Assembly (NCBI GenBank): GCA_008973525.1
Contig: WACJ01000410.1
Location: forward strand, 156,784-220,783
Source of the DNA: Stenopsyche tienmushanensis
Taxonomy: Eukaryota; Arthropoda; Insecta; Trichoptera; Stenopsychidae
Length of the DNA: 64,000 bases
Direction: 5' to 3'
Shown here one piece after another: positions 11,628 through 23,760 of this stretch (the stretch's first letter is position 1; each line of letters starts with the position of its first letter). The position numbers and the translations under genes are program-made. Under the pieces are notes generated by a model. It searched no databases. It saw only the letters and a list, made by a program, of their open reading frames with translations, and was not told where the DNA came from.

Positions 11628-11725
11628 CTATATGTGGAAGACAAATGGAAAACCACTGTATAAAAAATCTTTCCCTAGAAAAGTATTTTACGTAAATCGC
11701 CTGCATTTTATAACAGATATGGCAC
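11628..11725 (+). repeat. Degenerate interspersed repeat, copy 1
   Basis: TATGTGGAAGACAAATGGAA, then AAAAAATCTTTCCCTAGAAA, AATCGCCTGCATTTTATAAC and AGATATGGCA. The block order is shared with 52062-52150, 52330-52385, 37440-37505 and 59448-59510. No known element was identified. Confidence 0.4.
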
Positions 11726-14700
11726 ATCAAGTAGAGAAAAAACTCAAAATTATATGTATGCAATCAATAAATACGATTGACATTCATCTAAAAGATCAAA
11801 TTATTGCGTTATTGACACTTCGTAGAACACATGTCAGAACTTTTCCAATAAAGCATGGATTTTTATTAAAAAACTTATGAAAGACGATATTGCAAGAAAC
11901 GTTCTTTGTACTTTTTCTTAAACAATACATAGTTTTTCTTAAAAGAAAGCTCGAGTGTACTTACACTAAGAACTTTCGCTTCGCCGAATACTCTTTGCGA
12001 AAAAATTGAAACCACTTAAATTAAGTGTTTTATCACGTAATATTGTACACAAAAAAAAATATTATTTTAAAGAATACTTTGTCTTTATGAAATAACACAA
12101 TATTTAATTTAGCAAAATTGAACTCCACCGACTCAGCTGGAATCTATGAACTTGTGTAAGTGGCCAAAATAATTGCGAAATGCTTAAATTAAATCTTAAG
12201 GGTCTCAAAACATAATTAAACCCAATTTCATCCAATACTATCGTATTTTATTGAATTCAACACTTTTATATATAAGCAAACAGACGTGATTGATAAAAAT
12301 ATGAAAGAGTTTTTACACAGAATAGACTTTATAACACAATACAGACATATAATCAATGTAATGAACTATTAATAGATAAATTGACACAATTCACTATAAT
12401 CGTATCGATGTGTTTTATATATTATGTTAAATAATAATCACATATAATTAATCCATGCTTTTAAATATTTAAATGAATAAACGTTTAAATAGGGCTTGGT
12501 GCTTATTTGAATCCAATAAGGAGTATATAAAATCCCCTATTTGTATCCAGTATTTAGTTCTATATATATTTTAATTAGTCGTGTGATTTGTTTTATATGC
12601 TTAAATTTTAGTTTAAATATTTAAATTTGTGCAAAATATTTATATATCATACCATTAATCATCCCAAGTAGGAGAACTTCAATCGAAGCCTTATAAGAAC
12701 TAAATGTGAAAAATTTCACAGAAAAATATAGGGAACTGTGGCTTAGAAGATAAAACTATAAAACCGTATTTGGAATTGAATTATTGAGTGCCTATGAAAA
12801 TACAAGAGCTTGATAAGGTCATAATCTATATCGCAATAACGAATAAAGATTTCACTCCAATACTACGTTTGATTTATATACTCGAAGTTATTGTCATCTT
12901 ATTTGAGGGCTTAGATTAGCATGAAATTTGGATGTTGGCTGTTTTATTAAGGTTAAAAATGGTTTCGAATTTATACTTAACTAATAAATAAGTTTGAATT
13001 ATACGGCATCTACATTAATTTATAACTTTAAGATAAATTTATTTATGGAATGAGCCTTTGATGGTGTTTGTGTTATTGCAGAGCAAATAAATTAACTCGC
13101 TCACAAGTGAGCTTAACATGTCGTTTAGTATGTCCACATCATAATTTCTAAAAATATTTTTCTACAGAGGGATGATAAGCGGTAATGTGAAATTTTCCGG
13201 GAGATTTCTCTTTGAAAATGGTACCCACGTGGCGTATGACATTTATTGCATCCTACCGCTAACAACATGCCACATATAGTTTATAGGAAGTGCATGTGCA
13301 GAGCTTTTCAAAGCATCCCATAAAGCTCCTACGGACGAAATTCAATACCGAGCTTAACCATCCATGAAGCGTAAAAAAGTCCATTAAACTTCCAACACAA
13401 AAACCAGATTTTAGACGGCCAAAAAAAATTAATTTCCCAACGCTAGTCGAACGCAAAAGATTTTTTATCGTCACGTTTTGCTATTTAACCGTAAAAATAA
13501 AGTTTACCAACGATTGAATCTAGACTCTAGATCCGATATCTTTAGGATTTGAGAATACATATAAAGGTTTTGTAAGCTCCTCCAGGAATTGCGAGTTCAT
13601 CAGAGCATTTACCGGAAGTGTAATTGTTGTTTGTAGTAAAGTTGGCAGCAAATATGCAGCACTATATCCAGCTAACAATTACCTCCGTGCAACCTTTTTG
13701 AAATGCAAACACACATACATTTGAATCAAAAGAACAGGTCTATTGCCTTGTTATACATATTGTGGTATGAAGTCTAAATTTTCATTAAAGCCTTCTATTT
13801 AATGAAAAATTAAATTCTTGATAATCGATCGAAAAAAATTGAATATCAAGCGCCTCTTCAAATTAATACCAAATTAGTTTCGCAACTTTTGATCAATTTT
13901 AATTACTTCCATAATTTGAGCCGTTCTTATAAAGAGCCACCCATCCTCAAACAAATTACAAAACTCTTAATCTACAAGTCAAAAGAAAAAAATAAGGTCT
14001 TCTTCTACCCAGGGAAATAGTTAATCAAAAATAAATATAAAATCGCTCGCTCCTCTCTGTGTAAACAACGAGCTGTCTCTTCTTTAAGAGCAATACAAAA
14101 ACAAAGAAGCAGAGACAATCAAAATATACTCAAACCTTCATTATAATTTCATCAGCTACGCACGATTTTATTTTGAATTATTCACCACCTCTTTTGGCGT
14201 ACACAGCAATAGATGAAAACGCTATTTACATTCGACGATATCCCGCAAAATATTTTTGTAGGCATTTCTCTCCTCGTATTATTTGACATAAATCATCATA
14301 AACTTAGATGCTATATTGGTGTATTATCCGTACAAATCCATTTATCTGTCAGGAACGTCGCAACGTGTATGAATCGTGTACATCTCTTTACATTCAACAT
14401 TCAATTCATTCAATCTTTTTACATCCAACAATTTGTATTCGTATTTTTTACATTCAACAATTTTAAGCTAGTTAATCGACCAATGAATTAAAGTTCTTAA
14501 TTAGGGTTATACATACATTTATATGATTTAAATCATATAATACATCACTCAATAAGTTGCTTGGATTTTTTTTTTGTAAGGAATTATGAATTAATTCTTT
14601 TACTAGGGATATTGCCTTAAGTAATTATCACTTATTTCGTGCCTTACATTTTTTTTACTAGGGAAAAGTTAAAATCTAAACAGAGTGTGCAAAAAACTTT

Positions 14701-17700
14701 TAAGTTTTTTTGTATCAAAACCAGTGTCTTTCTACAGCAATGAAATTAAGATGTAAGACTTACCTGATACATTAATAATAAAAATTACTACCTTTTAATT
14801 CGAACCTTTTTTTAAATTAAGATGATTAAATGTTTAAAACTGAACGCTATGTATAATATGTGATAAAATTAATGAAATAATGAATATCTTTTCTGTATTA
14901 ATAATTTGAGAAACGAATAAATATCATATATTTTCCTGTCTACTCGGCTCCGAGTGTTTGAGCTTACATTTGAGAAAATATTTATGAAAAAAATATTTGA
15001 ATGTTGCCATTATTGAAAGACCTTATCTTTCATCAAAAAGATGGCCTGCGATAGCTGTTGGGGCCAGAAATAGTAGACGGAAGAACCAAAGTACCGACGG
15101 AAATAGCATGATGGGTTATTGATAGCTGACGCTCTTCCAGAATATCATAAAAGCGCTCCTCTTCAAATATTTTATTTAAGGATTCAAAGGCACAATGAGA
15201 TTTTTCGTACGAAACGTTTCTTTAAAAAAATAAACTCTATTTATATTAAGAAATTGTAATTTAAACTTGCTTAATAGTTTCGTTTTTATTATGTATTTGA
15301 AGGATCGGACTGTAAAAATTTTGAGATGATTTTGGGAGACACGATTCAGGACACACATATTGTTATTTATCATGTTCTACTTTATTCAACCAGAAAATGA
15401 AATCTAACAATGTAACGAATTTTTAAGCCTTATTAATAATCAAAGGTAGAATATTTAAACAATAGGGTCCTCAGAGACGTTCCTAAAATTTAATGATCGC
15501 AAAAATTAGATAATAATATATTGACGTCATAGTGTTTTACTTTCATTGTGTAAGTAAAATGAATAAGGCATTTGGGGTGAATTTTTAATAACAATGAAGA
15601 ACAATCTGGGTACGTATTTTGTCCTGGTTTGAAACCAGGGCAAAAATATGAATTGTGAATCGAAGTAAAAAAATTAGTACTATTCAATAACCAAGCAAGA
15701 AAATAAGGACTTTTTTCTGATCATTCTCCTAAATCATAATTAACAATAAAAAAATATCTTTCTGTACTGTTTTATTTTTAAATTTAAAATAAATGCACGA
15801 AATTATTAGATGAGAAGCTCTCAATTCAAAAGCTTTCCTTAACAAGCTGCATATTTCAAATATGTCTTGATAAAAAGTGAACAAGTGCGAATGACTTACG
15901 TCAAGTTTGTTCTCGGGATTTTGTAGGTATTTATTTATATATGAGCTCTGATTCAGTCAACAGTGACTCCATAACAATAAATCAAACGAAAACATTAGAG
16001 AAGACGGCAGAAGTTAATAAGCGAACAAAGAAAACAAAGGACTCTTGCAAATGAATAAATTTCGTTTGTGAGAGGTATTACTTAGGGGCGGAAATAAACG
16101 GGGTTCAAAAAGGCGGTGAAACCAACGTCAGTTTTCTTGCGAGTTCTAAAATGCAAGATCCATTTTTCATTATTTTTCTTCCATCGCGAAAGCAATTAAT
16201 TGGAGCGTTCAAAGAATTTCATATAGAATATGTATTGTACAAAATGGCTGCTGTAAATAATTAACTTTATACTGAAGGCTATATATTTGAGATAGTGAAG
16301 GTCTTTGGTACAATAAAAGTCTTTCTTGGAAAACTTTTGACAGCATTCCGTTTCGCTAAATAGCTGAAAAGCTATTCAGAATTTTTAAGTGTCTGAAAGT
16401 TTTTGACTTCGTCTTAACGCTTTCAAAAATGTATGATTGTCCACAATTAAGCGATTTATATTTAAGGCCGCTCATCCCTTGGATGACTCAACATCGGCAA
16501 CAAAGAGCGCAAGTCTTCAAAAACTTTAAATTAATTACACCTGAACCATTCAGAAATGCCTGAGAAGTCGACGTAAGAAAAAATTCAAATCAAGTATGAA
16601 CTATAATATTTTGGATGAAGTCGTGGGGCATATTTTATTAAAACACGGACTGCCTTGATTCGATTCTAAAATATATTTCTTACAATAAATATTTACTTGC
16701 GCATTCAACAAACGCCATATTTCACGTTCCACCTTCACCCAAAAGGGGTGGAACTCTGTGTACAAAAATAATTTATACGCGTATACACGTGCCTCTCAAA
16801 TATTTATTTTTTATTATTAAATTTATAGACGCAACATTTTACCTTAATTCGCCTCACATTTATTCGCTTAAACAGCACCAAATTTTATGTGCTCCTTTTA
16901 GCACGAAAAAAGCTTCAAGTGTCAACTCACGAGATGGCAATAGAATAAATTGTTTTCATCCAATTTAGGGGTAGCTTTTCCGTATCCTTGTTGCGGTCTC
17001 GGAGGGTTCCACTAAATAAATGTCGCATTCTTGAAATGCGCTCCGCAGATACTCCACAGGTATCAAAACGCTATAAATGACCGCCGCAAAGATAAAATTG
17101 TATAAGCAACCCCTACGACCTGAAAAAATGACCAAATAAACCACCGGAAAACTTCACGATTTTTCCGGAAGACTGTTTAAAAGACTACCATAAAATTTAA
17201 TTTCCTGTAAGAGAAATGCGCTTCGCGAGTGAATAAAAGGGTATAAAGAGAAACGTAAGTGAAAAGGTCGTAACCTTTTCAAGATTTCGTCTACAATACC
17301 TTTAACATGTTTGCATACAACAAATATTATGGCAAAAGGTTCATGGTCTTTCAAATCTTAGATGGTGCTTTTGTTCTTTCTTATTTTGCCTTTTACAAAC
17401 ACGTGCACAGTAAAAATATCCCTTTGAATACAAAAATAAGTTTTTGAATATATGCTTAGGAATAATATATAGATAATCTTTGTATTTAAAATTAATATGA
17501 CTTATGATGATAAAAAACTATCACAAAATTAGTCATTTTTATAAAGGTTGTACAAGATTTCAGTATATTAGAGTACACCTTATAATTTTGATTAAAACCA
17601 ATGTTTAAAAAGGATGAAATGCCTAACTATGATTTTTAATTATATGATGATTAATTTATTGTTAAATTATATATAGTATGTATAAGCGTATTTTTTTAAT

Positions 17701-18600
17701 CCTAAAATTTCGTAAGAGTTGTATTCATTTTTTGTTCACTTATAACTCCTGAAATCCGTTCCATGTATTTGTATGCTCTGTTACTTATTTAATTTACTAA
17801 TATACATATGTGTGTTAAATGATTTTAAATGCATTTGCAAATTAGTTATTATAATCAGGTACAAAGGTTTATTCAACAGAGATGCTTATATAGATAATTA
17901 TCGATTTATAACCGAGATTCTTAGAAATTAATCATAAGTCAAGTTTTACTAAAAAGGCAACGAAAAACATCAAAAAGGTTAATGGATACAAAATTTAAAA
18001 TTCGTTCACCTTTATTTAAAATTATGATGTGTTCTATATAATCAAAACACTAAAGAAAAAATAATATGAAAAATATATGTACGAAAGAGAATAACAAAAG
18101 ATCGTAAATGTGAACCGTCATAAGTCAAGGACTACTTGTTATTTTATGATTGCATAATTAAGTGAAATTTATCTCGTATATAAACAGCAAAGCGTAATTT
18201 TATTTTCGATGGTGAAAAATAGATTCAAACTTAAAATCGATAATAAGAATCTATTTAGATTTTTTTCCTCTGAAGTTTAATATTAAAAAAATCCCTTTAT
18301 ACCAATTGGTCTTGCATTTGAAGAAGTCTCATGAAATATATCCAACAAAACTTTTCTCAGAATATCCTCCAAGAAGATTAAGTATAAGGGAAGATTAAGC
18401 TTGAAAAATGCGAAAGTCGTGAACATTTTTGGAAAAAGAAAAATATTACAACATGCTTTAGCAGCGTTTCAGTTTGATCCAAAGCCGTGATAATTAACAA
18501 TTTATTTCTAATTATGCTTTCCTAAAATGGAATATTGTCTGTTTTTTTAGATTTCTTTTTTAGGTATTATTTTTAATATCTTTAATAAATTCTAATAATT
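11726..18600. other. K2P intron, gene-free part with GC-balanced islands
   Basis: Mostly AT-rich. Islands of more balanced composition at about 13130-13480 and 16680-17360 contain no convincing coding frame. A perfect 22 bp AT-rich palindrome centred on ATTTAAAT lies at 14519-14540. A hairpin CCGGAAAA / TTTTCCGG lies at 17142-17166. Confidence 0.35.
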
Positions 18601-18630
18601 CTAAGTCTCAAGAGAAGCCTTTTAAGTCAA

Positions 18631-18696
18631 TGGGTCGGAGGTAAAGCATTGGCTCTTAGCCAACTTGTTCTAAGTTCAATCACCCGAACAACGCTG
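18631..18696 (+). repeat. tRNA-derived SINE head (Lys-like), degenerate
   Basis: An A-box-like TGGGTCGGAGG (18631-18641), a tRNA anticodon arm (TTGG, loop CTCTTAG, CCAA; T33 present, anticodon CTT) and a B-box-like AAGTTCAATCAC (18672-18683) occur in tRNA order and spacing. The acceptor stem does not pair, so this is not a working tRNA gene; a SINE or tRNA pseudogene is likely. Confidence 0.4.
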
Positions 18697-19784
18697 TCAT
18701 ATTTTTAAATAAATCTATCGTAAAAATGGCGTTTTTCTACCATTTGCGAAAAAACCAAATTTCACACAAAAAATATTCCATGGCCCATTTAAAATATTAC
18801 CCCCATTATCCAGCAAAAATTTAAGAGGCTTCCAATATTCAAATTACATCACGAAATCATAACACATGTTAATAAAACTTTTTTATAAAAATCCCCAAAC
18901 TTATAAAATATGGATTGGGAGGCTTTGCTAGAACTCGAGTTTTATTTATCTCCGCACATTTTGAATTACATCCGAGAAAAATTGCCATGTAAAAAATAAT
19001 AGCAAGAAACCCTACCTTTCGAGAGCAATTTCCTACCACGTCTTCTCATTTTTCTTCCTCCTAATCATATATTCAAAAAGGAATTTATCGATATGTATAC
19101 CTAACCAACCGTACATATCTCCCGAAAAAATCTTTTAATTTAACATGTTTCGTAAGGTTTAAAATATCTTAGAAAATACCAAACGGCAAAACAACAAAAA
19201 TATTGATATGGATTTGCTTGCCTCGATGCTTTCATACGGCTTCGAAATCTCTAACATCCAATCATATTAAAAAGTAAATAATATGAGCAAACTTCAAAGG
19301 CTTCAAAGCACGTAATCTTTCTCATATAAAGATGCCATGTTTGAAAAATAAATATTGTATGCGGTAAGCCTTACTTTCAAATGATTTTTTACGGCACAAC
19401 TATATAATGAAATAACTCAGACTAAGTAGAAAATAATCCATCTATATCCACTATTCAAAGTCATATTTAAGCCTTTGCTGAAGATATTATAATATTACCT
19501 CTGTACGAGTATTATATTAGTGCAGGCCTTATTCAACTTCTTTCGATCATTCCATGTATATTTTTCAAATGAAATTAAATATTATACATTTTAATTGCTA
19601 TTCAATATTTTCTATAGGCTTTTGATAAATTCTGATATTTCAAGTTTTCTCACAAAAACATATGAAATAGTACATTTAAATACTTTTATAAATTTGGAGA
19701 TATACACCATTGAAATAATCTGAGAAAATTATATAAATATATCAACTAGTTTCAATATAAATATTATAATGGTTTATCTGAGAA

Positions 19785-20335
19785 ATTTCCGATTTTTCGA
19801 ATTTCGATCCCGAAATTTTGGGATTGCATTAGACCATCATTGAATCCCGGATAGTTTTAGGTGCTCATGAATTTCGGGATTGGTAAACGTATTCCCGAAA
19901 AATTCAGGATTGAAATTTTTATCTAACAGAAATCGAACACCTCACCAGCACGATGAAGGCTACTAAATCGAGACATTCCCACCGAAATCTTGACGCTTGG
20001 AAACAGTAGCGTAACTATTAATTGGCGAGCTTAGGCGACGCCTAAAGACAATAACTGTCTCGTCTATGTATACCTATATACAGTATATATATATTTTTCA
20101 AATTGTTGTATTAACCTTTTCCTACCGGTGTTGTATTTACTACACCTCAACTCTAATAATGAAAATATCGACATGAAATATAATAGATACGGGGTTCAGA
20201 TTTTTTGTATTCCTCCGTAATATAATTACGAATCTCATCAAAGTATTATAGTATATAAGTGTTCATCTGCAGGGACGAAAATAAATAATTTGTCGGGAAA
20301 TCGGGAATTTTGCGAGTTTTAGTCCGAATTTTATC
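19785..20335. repeat. Dispersed hAT-related repeat, copy A
   Basis: About 450 bp (from about 19890) align by eye with 30410-30860 at high identity in the same orientation. The left side carries repeated ATCCCGAAA / TTCGGGATT ends. The middle has CTTAGGCGACGCC and TTAACCTTTTCCTACCGG. The right side starts CAGGGACGAAAAT (20271) and then TCGGGAAATCGGG. The C-GGGA motifs resemble hAT ends facing each other across a shared central spacer. After 20330 this copy runs into a hAT transposase tail; copy B does not. Confidence 0.7.
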
Positions 20336-20534
20336 AGTCACATTGATAGTATTATACGAAAATAGGAGCTCACGCGATCATCAATTCAAACTAACATTTA
20401 AATATCTGATGACGATATCTCCAACGAGTGTGGAGGCTGAGCGTGCATTTTCAGCAGAAGGCTGCCTGGCTTCCAAAATCAGATCCAGACCAAATGACGA
20501 AACACTCGATCCTTTAATGTTACTCATAAATTAA
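20310..20534 (+). pseudogene. hAT transposase C-terminal dimerisation fragment
   Basis: The frame reads LMTISPTSVEAERAFSAEG, then CLASKIRSRPNDETLDPLML and a stop. This is the hAT C-terminal dimerisation signature (P-x-SVE-x-ERAFS ... K-x-R-S-R-x-x-x-ETL). The rest of the transposase is deleted: the sequence jumps from a hAT-like 5' end at 20271 almost straight to this tail. Dead internal-deletion copy inside the K2P intron. Confidence 0.85.
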
Positions 20535-22756
20535 GGTACTCGTTTTAAAGCCTCTTCTGCCAAAAAAATCTTGAAGAAAAAAAGCATATAATCCCAAATA
20601 AAAAAAACACATTTAAAGATCTCTTATGTTATACAACATGCATATGAAATAGAAAAATAAATATTGATAGATTGACATATTGAATTTACAATATTCGGCA
20701 AAATGTAAGTTGGATCAAATTAGTCCTTTGATGTTGAGTTCGATGATTTTGATTGATTGACTGTTGTTAAATCTGTTAGATCTTGCACTACCATCATAAA
20801 GATTTAGATTCAAAACCAAATTGAAGAAAACACATTCCCCATATCATCATCTGGATCCAAATTTGCTTTGATTTTCTAAAATTTAAAAAGTTAATACTGG
20901 AGTCATTAACAGAGTCATGCGAAGTCGCCTATAAATTACTATATTTGCAATAATAATTAAAATCATTAAAAAAACACTGATCACTTTAGTAATTAATTAA
21001 TGATCTCCTAGTTAAAATTCCTATAATTAATCCAGTAATGATACTTTAGGGTAAAGAAGATTGTAGTTAGGTAAGGTTAGAACTGATGTTAACAATGATT
21101 AATTGAATATCTGTGGATAATTTTGATTAAAAAACAGTATTTTTTATTCATCATCGTGCTTCATATCTTTAAAAGATATTATAATTAAGTGTTTGCTTCA
21201 TTCGACATACACATTTCTGAAATCCTTCGCACAAACAATAATTGCTGGGTATTGAATGTATTTTTAAGGGATTGTTTTTTTTGCTGTAAATATTTTTTTG
21301 CGAACTTTTGTTTCATTACGCAGCATTGTTAGTGTATATTTATTATTGTTTATTTTGGCAAACTTACTTTGAAACGTATTTCGAAATTGTTTTCGCACCC
21401 CAACCCACTGGCGGGTGAGGCGTTTGCGGCAAAATACGGCCAAATTTTTATTGTAAGGCATATATTTTTGTTCATCACGGAACATAATATAATTTTGCCA
21501 TATCTCATTTCGTTTTATTTACGGCGAGGAAAAAAGGTCGCATCATATTTGACTGTGCATATCAATTTGTGAAACTGAAAAGTACACATGTTGACTTGTT
21601 CGGCGGTATTCTTCGCTTTAATCCGACCCCTGAAATATTTTTGTGCTAAAAAAACCTGCTAGCACCCTCGAGATGTATAGCAGGCGCTAAAATATAAAAG
21701 TGTGTTGTTTGAAAAAAAAAAATCATAAAGTAAACCGACGTCAAATAACATATTCTTCAATTTGAAATCTAAGCATTTTCATTTAAAATTGTTCAATCAT
21801 ATTGAAAAGAATACTTGTAACATACTTAATATGATGGATATCGATGTTTTAACATATTACGACATATACGACACAGCCACAAGAGTAGTCCATCGCACGG
21901 AATATCTGTATGAAATAACAAAGATCTACCCCCAATAATTCGTGTTCATATAATATGTTATCTATTATATAATAACAATACGATGAGCCATTAAAAGTAA
22001 AAACCGACGATATATTTATTAAAACAAAACGGAATGAGACAATCCGTTATAATAAACCGGAGATAAAAGTCAGACCCATGATTCAGCCGAATTTTACGGT
22101 CATTACGCCGACGATAAATTCAGAAGACAAACTCTTCATAAAATAAATTTACCATGATGACAGCCAAATTGATAACTATAACACGTATGGTGAGCTTTCA
22201 AACTGTAATATATATTATTTAATCTGTCCGACGTTAATATTTTAGTACCGCATTATTTACGATGTTAACACGATGTCATGAATACTTGACAAGCGATGAA
22301 AAAGAGTCAATCTTGAAATGTCTATTATTTTTTTTCTCCATATGATTCACTTTTAACTTTTTAATTAATAGATTTTTTTACGAAGTCAAAAATATCAATT
22401 ATCGTTTATTTATTGCAGCGGTTTAATGTGCAAAATTCTTTTTAACAATGTATTAGTATAAAAATATAATTCTTATTTACAATAACTATCAAGTTATGAT
22501 AATTATATTATTATTTTAGTTGTCAAAAATATTTTTTCAAAGTATAATTTCCAAGACTTTTAAAGATCTATGGATGAAAAGTTTTAATGAGATGTTTTAC
22601 CATTGCATTCCACGTATATTTGAATTTAGGTAAAATTATTTGAAAAAGAATATTTTAATAATAGAGGGTCTATGTGCAATTAATGAAATTATCATAATTT
22701 TTGATGGTTTTGACTGATGATTGAACTGATTTTAAATATTATTTCAAATCAGTTTC

Positions 22757-23760
22757 TAAACGGTAGCTTTAAGGGGGGCAATCCCTTTAGACACCTGAAA
22801 ATGAGCAGTTTTTCATGATTTTTTTTAAAGATGATCAAATAATCGTACCATTTTAAATTTCTGACATTATTTTATTACAACCTTAAAGTGCTAATTAATT
22901 TTATTTTTTTAAAAACCAAAAACAAAATGGCGGAATTATAAGTATAAACAGTCAACCAAGCTATAAAAAATTAAAAAAGGCTTCTTAGTTAAACTTTCAT
23001 ATTTTTTACCATTTTTTCGATAATTTTTACCCAAAAAAAAAATTATTTACGCGAAAATCTTAAAACTTTAGCTTGGTTGACGCGATAATATTATATTGAA
23101 AAATATTCCAAAATTTCAGCCAGATCGATCAACGACTTTTTAAGCTACAACTGGCGAACATTTCAAAAATGCAGTTTCGAGATAATCTCGTTTAAAGATT
23201 CAATACAATAATACTATCAATTTTTGTAGCTTATAGATCAATCAGTGATTCCAGATGCATATAATAGATCTTCAGCTTTCTTAAAAAGTTAATTATCTTC
23301 GAGTAGCTGTTGTTTTCGGGTTATGCGAGCTGCTTTTGTCTCAGAAAGACTCTTACGGTTTTGCCTCGCTACCCGCGCTTCATCGGTGTTTTCAGCAAAG
23401 ACTTTACAGTAGGTGCCAATAATTATATTTGACGTATTCATCATCTTCAAAATGAAGCTGTAGTCGTTATTAAATATTTCAGCAGTATTATACCTTAATA
23501 TTTCACTTTTTTTTATATCAGAATGCAGGTGTTTTGGAGCTAGTCGCCGAACCGTCGAGTTAAAACGTTTATTAGCATTTTGGGTATAGCCATCCATGCA
23601 TCTTTGAAGTAATTCATCCCTAGACAAATCTTAATAAATTGGTAAGAGATGCTAATTTATCTCTTGGCCAAAAATGGAGTCAGGCCTTCAACCTTTGGAT
23701 ATTTTTTAAAGGCATAGATTTCTGCCATTTGCGCCAGTTTTTGACTCCATTATAATGTCG
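22757..23760 (-). mobile_element. MULE-like transposon relic
   Basis: A non-coding arm (about 22757-23280) precedes a transposase tail on the minus strand (23627-23289). The arm starts GGTAGCTTTAAGGGGGGC and includes a perfect 12 bp inverted repeat (GTCAACCAAGCT at 22951-22962, complement at 23070-23081). Coding-like sequence with stops continues to about 23700. The outer right terminus was not found. The superfamily assignment rests on the protein fragment. Confidence 0.5.
23289..23627 (-). pseudogene. Mutator-like transposase C-terminal fragment
   Basis: 112 codons read SRDELLQRCMDGYTQNANKR, then FNSTVRRLAPKHLHSD and end in a basic tail (RVARQNRKSLSETKAARITR...). The pattern LL-x-RC-x-x-G-x-TQN-x-N-x-x-FNS followed by W/R-x-LAPKH is one I associate with an abundant arthropod Mutator-like transposase family. 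The usual E in NES is replaced (NKR). Upstream catalytic parts are missing or broken by stops. Confidence 0.6.
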
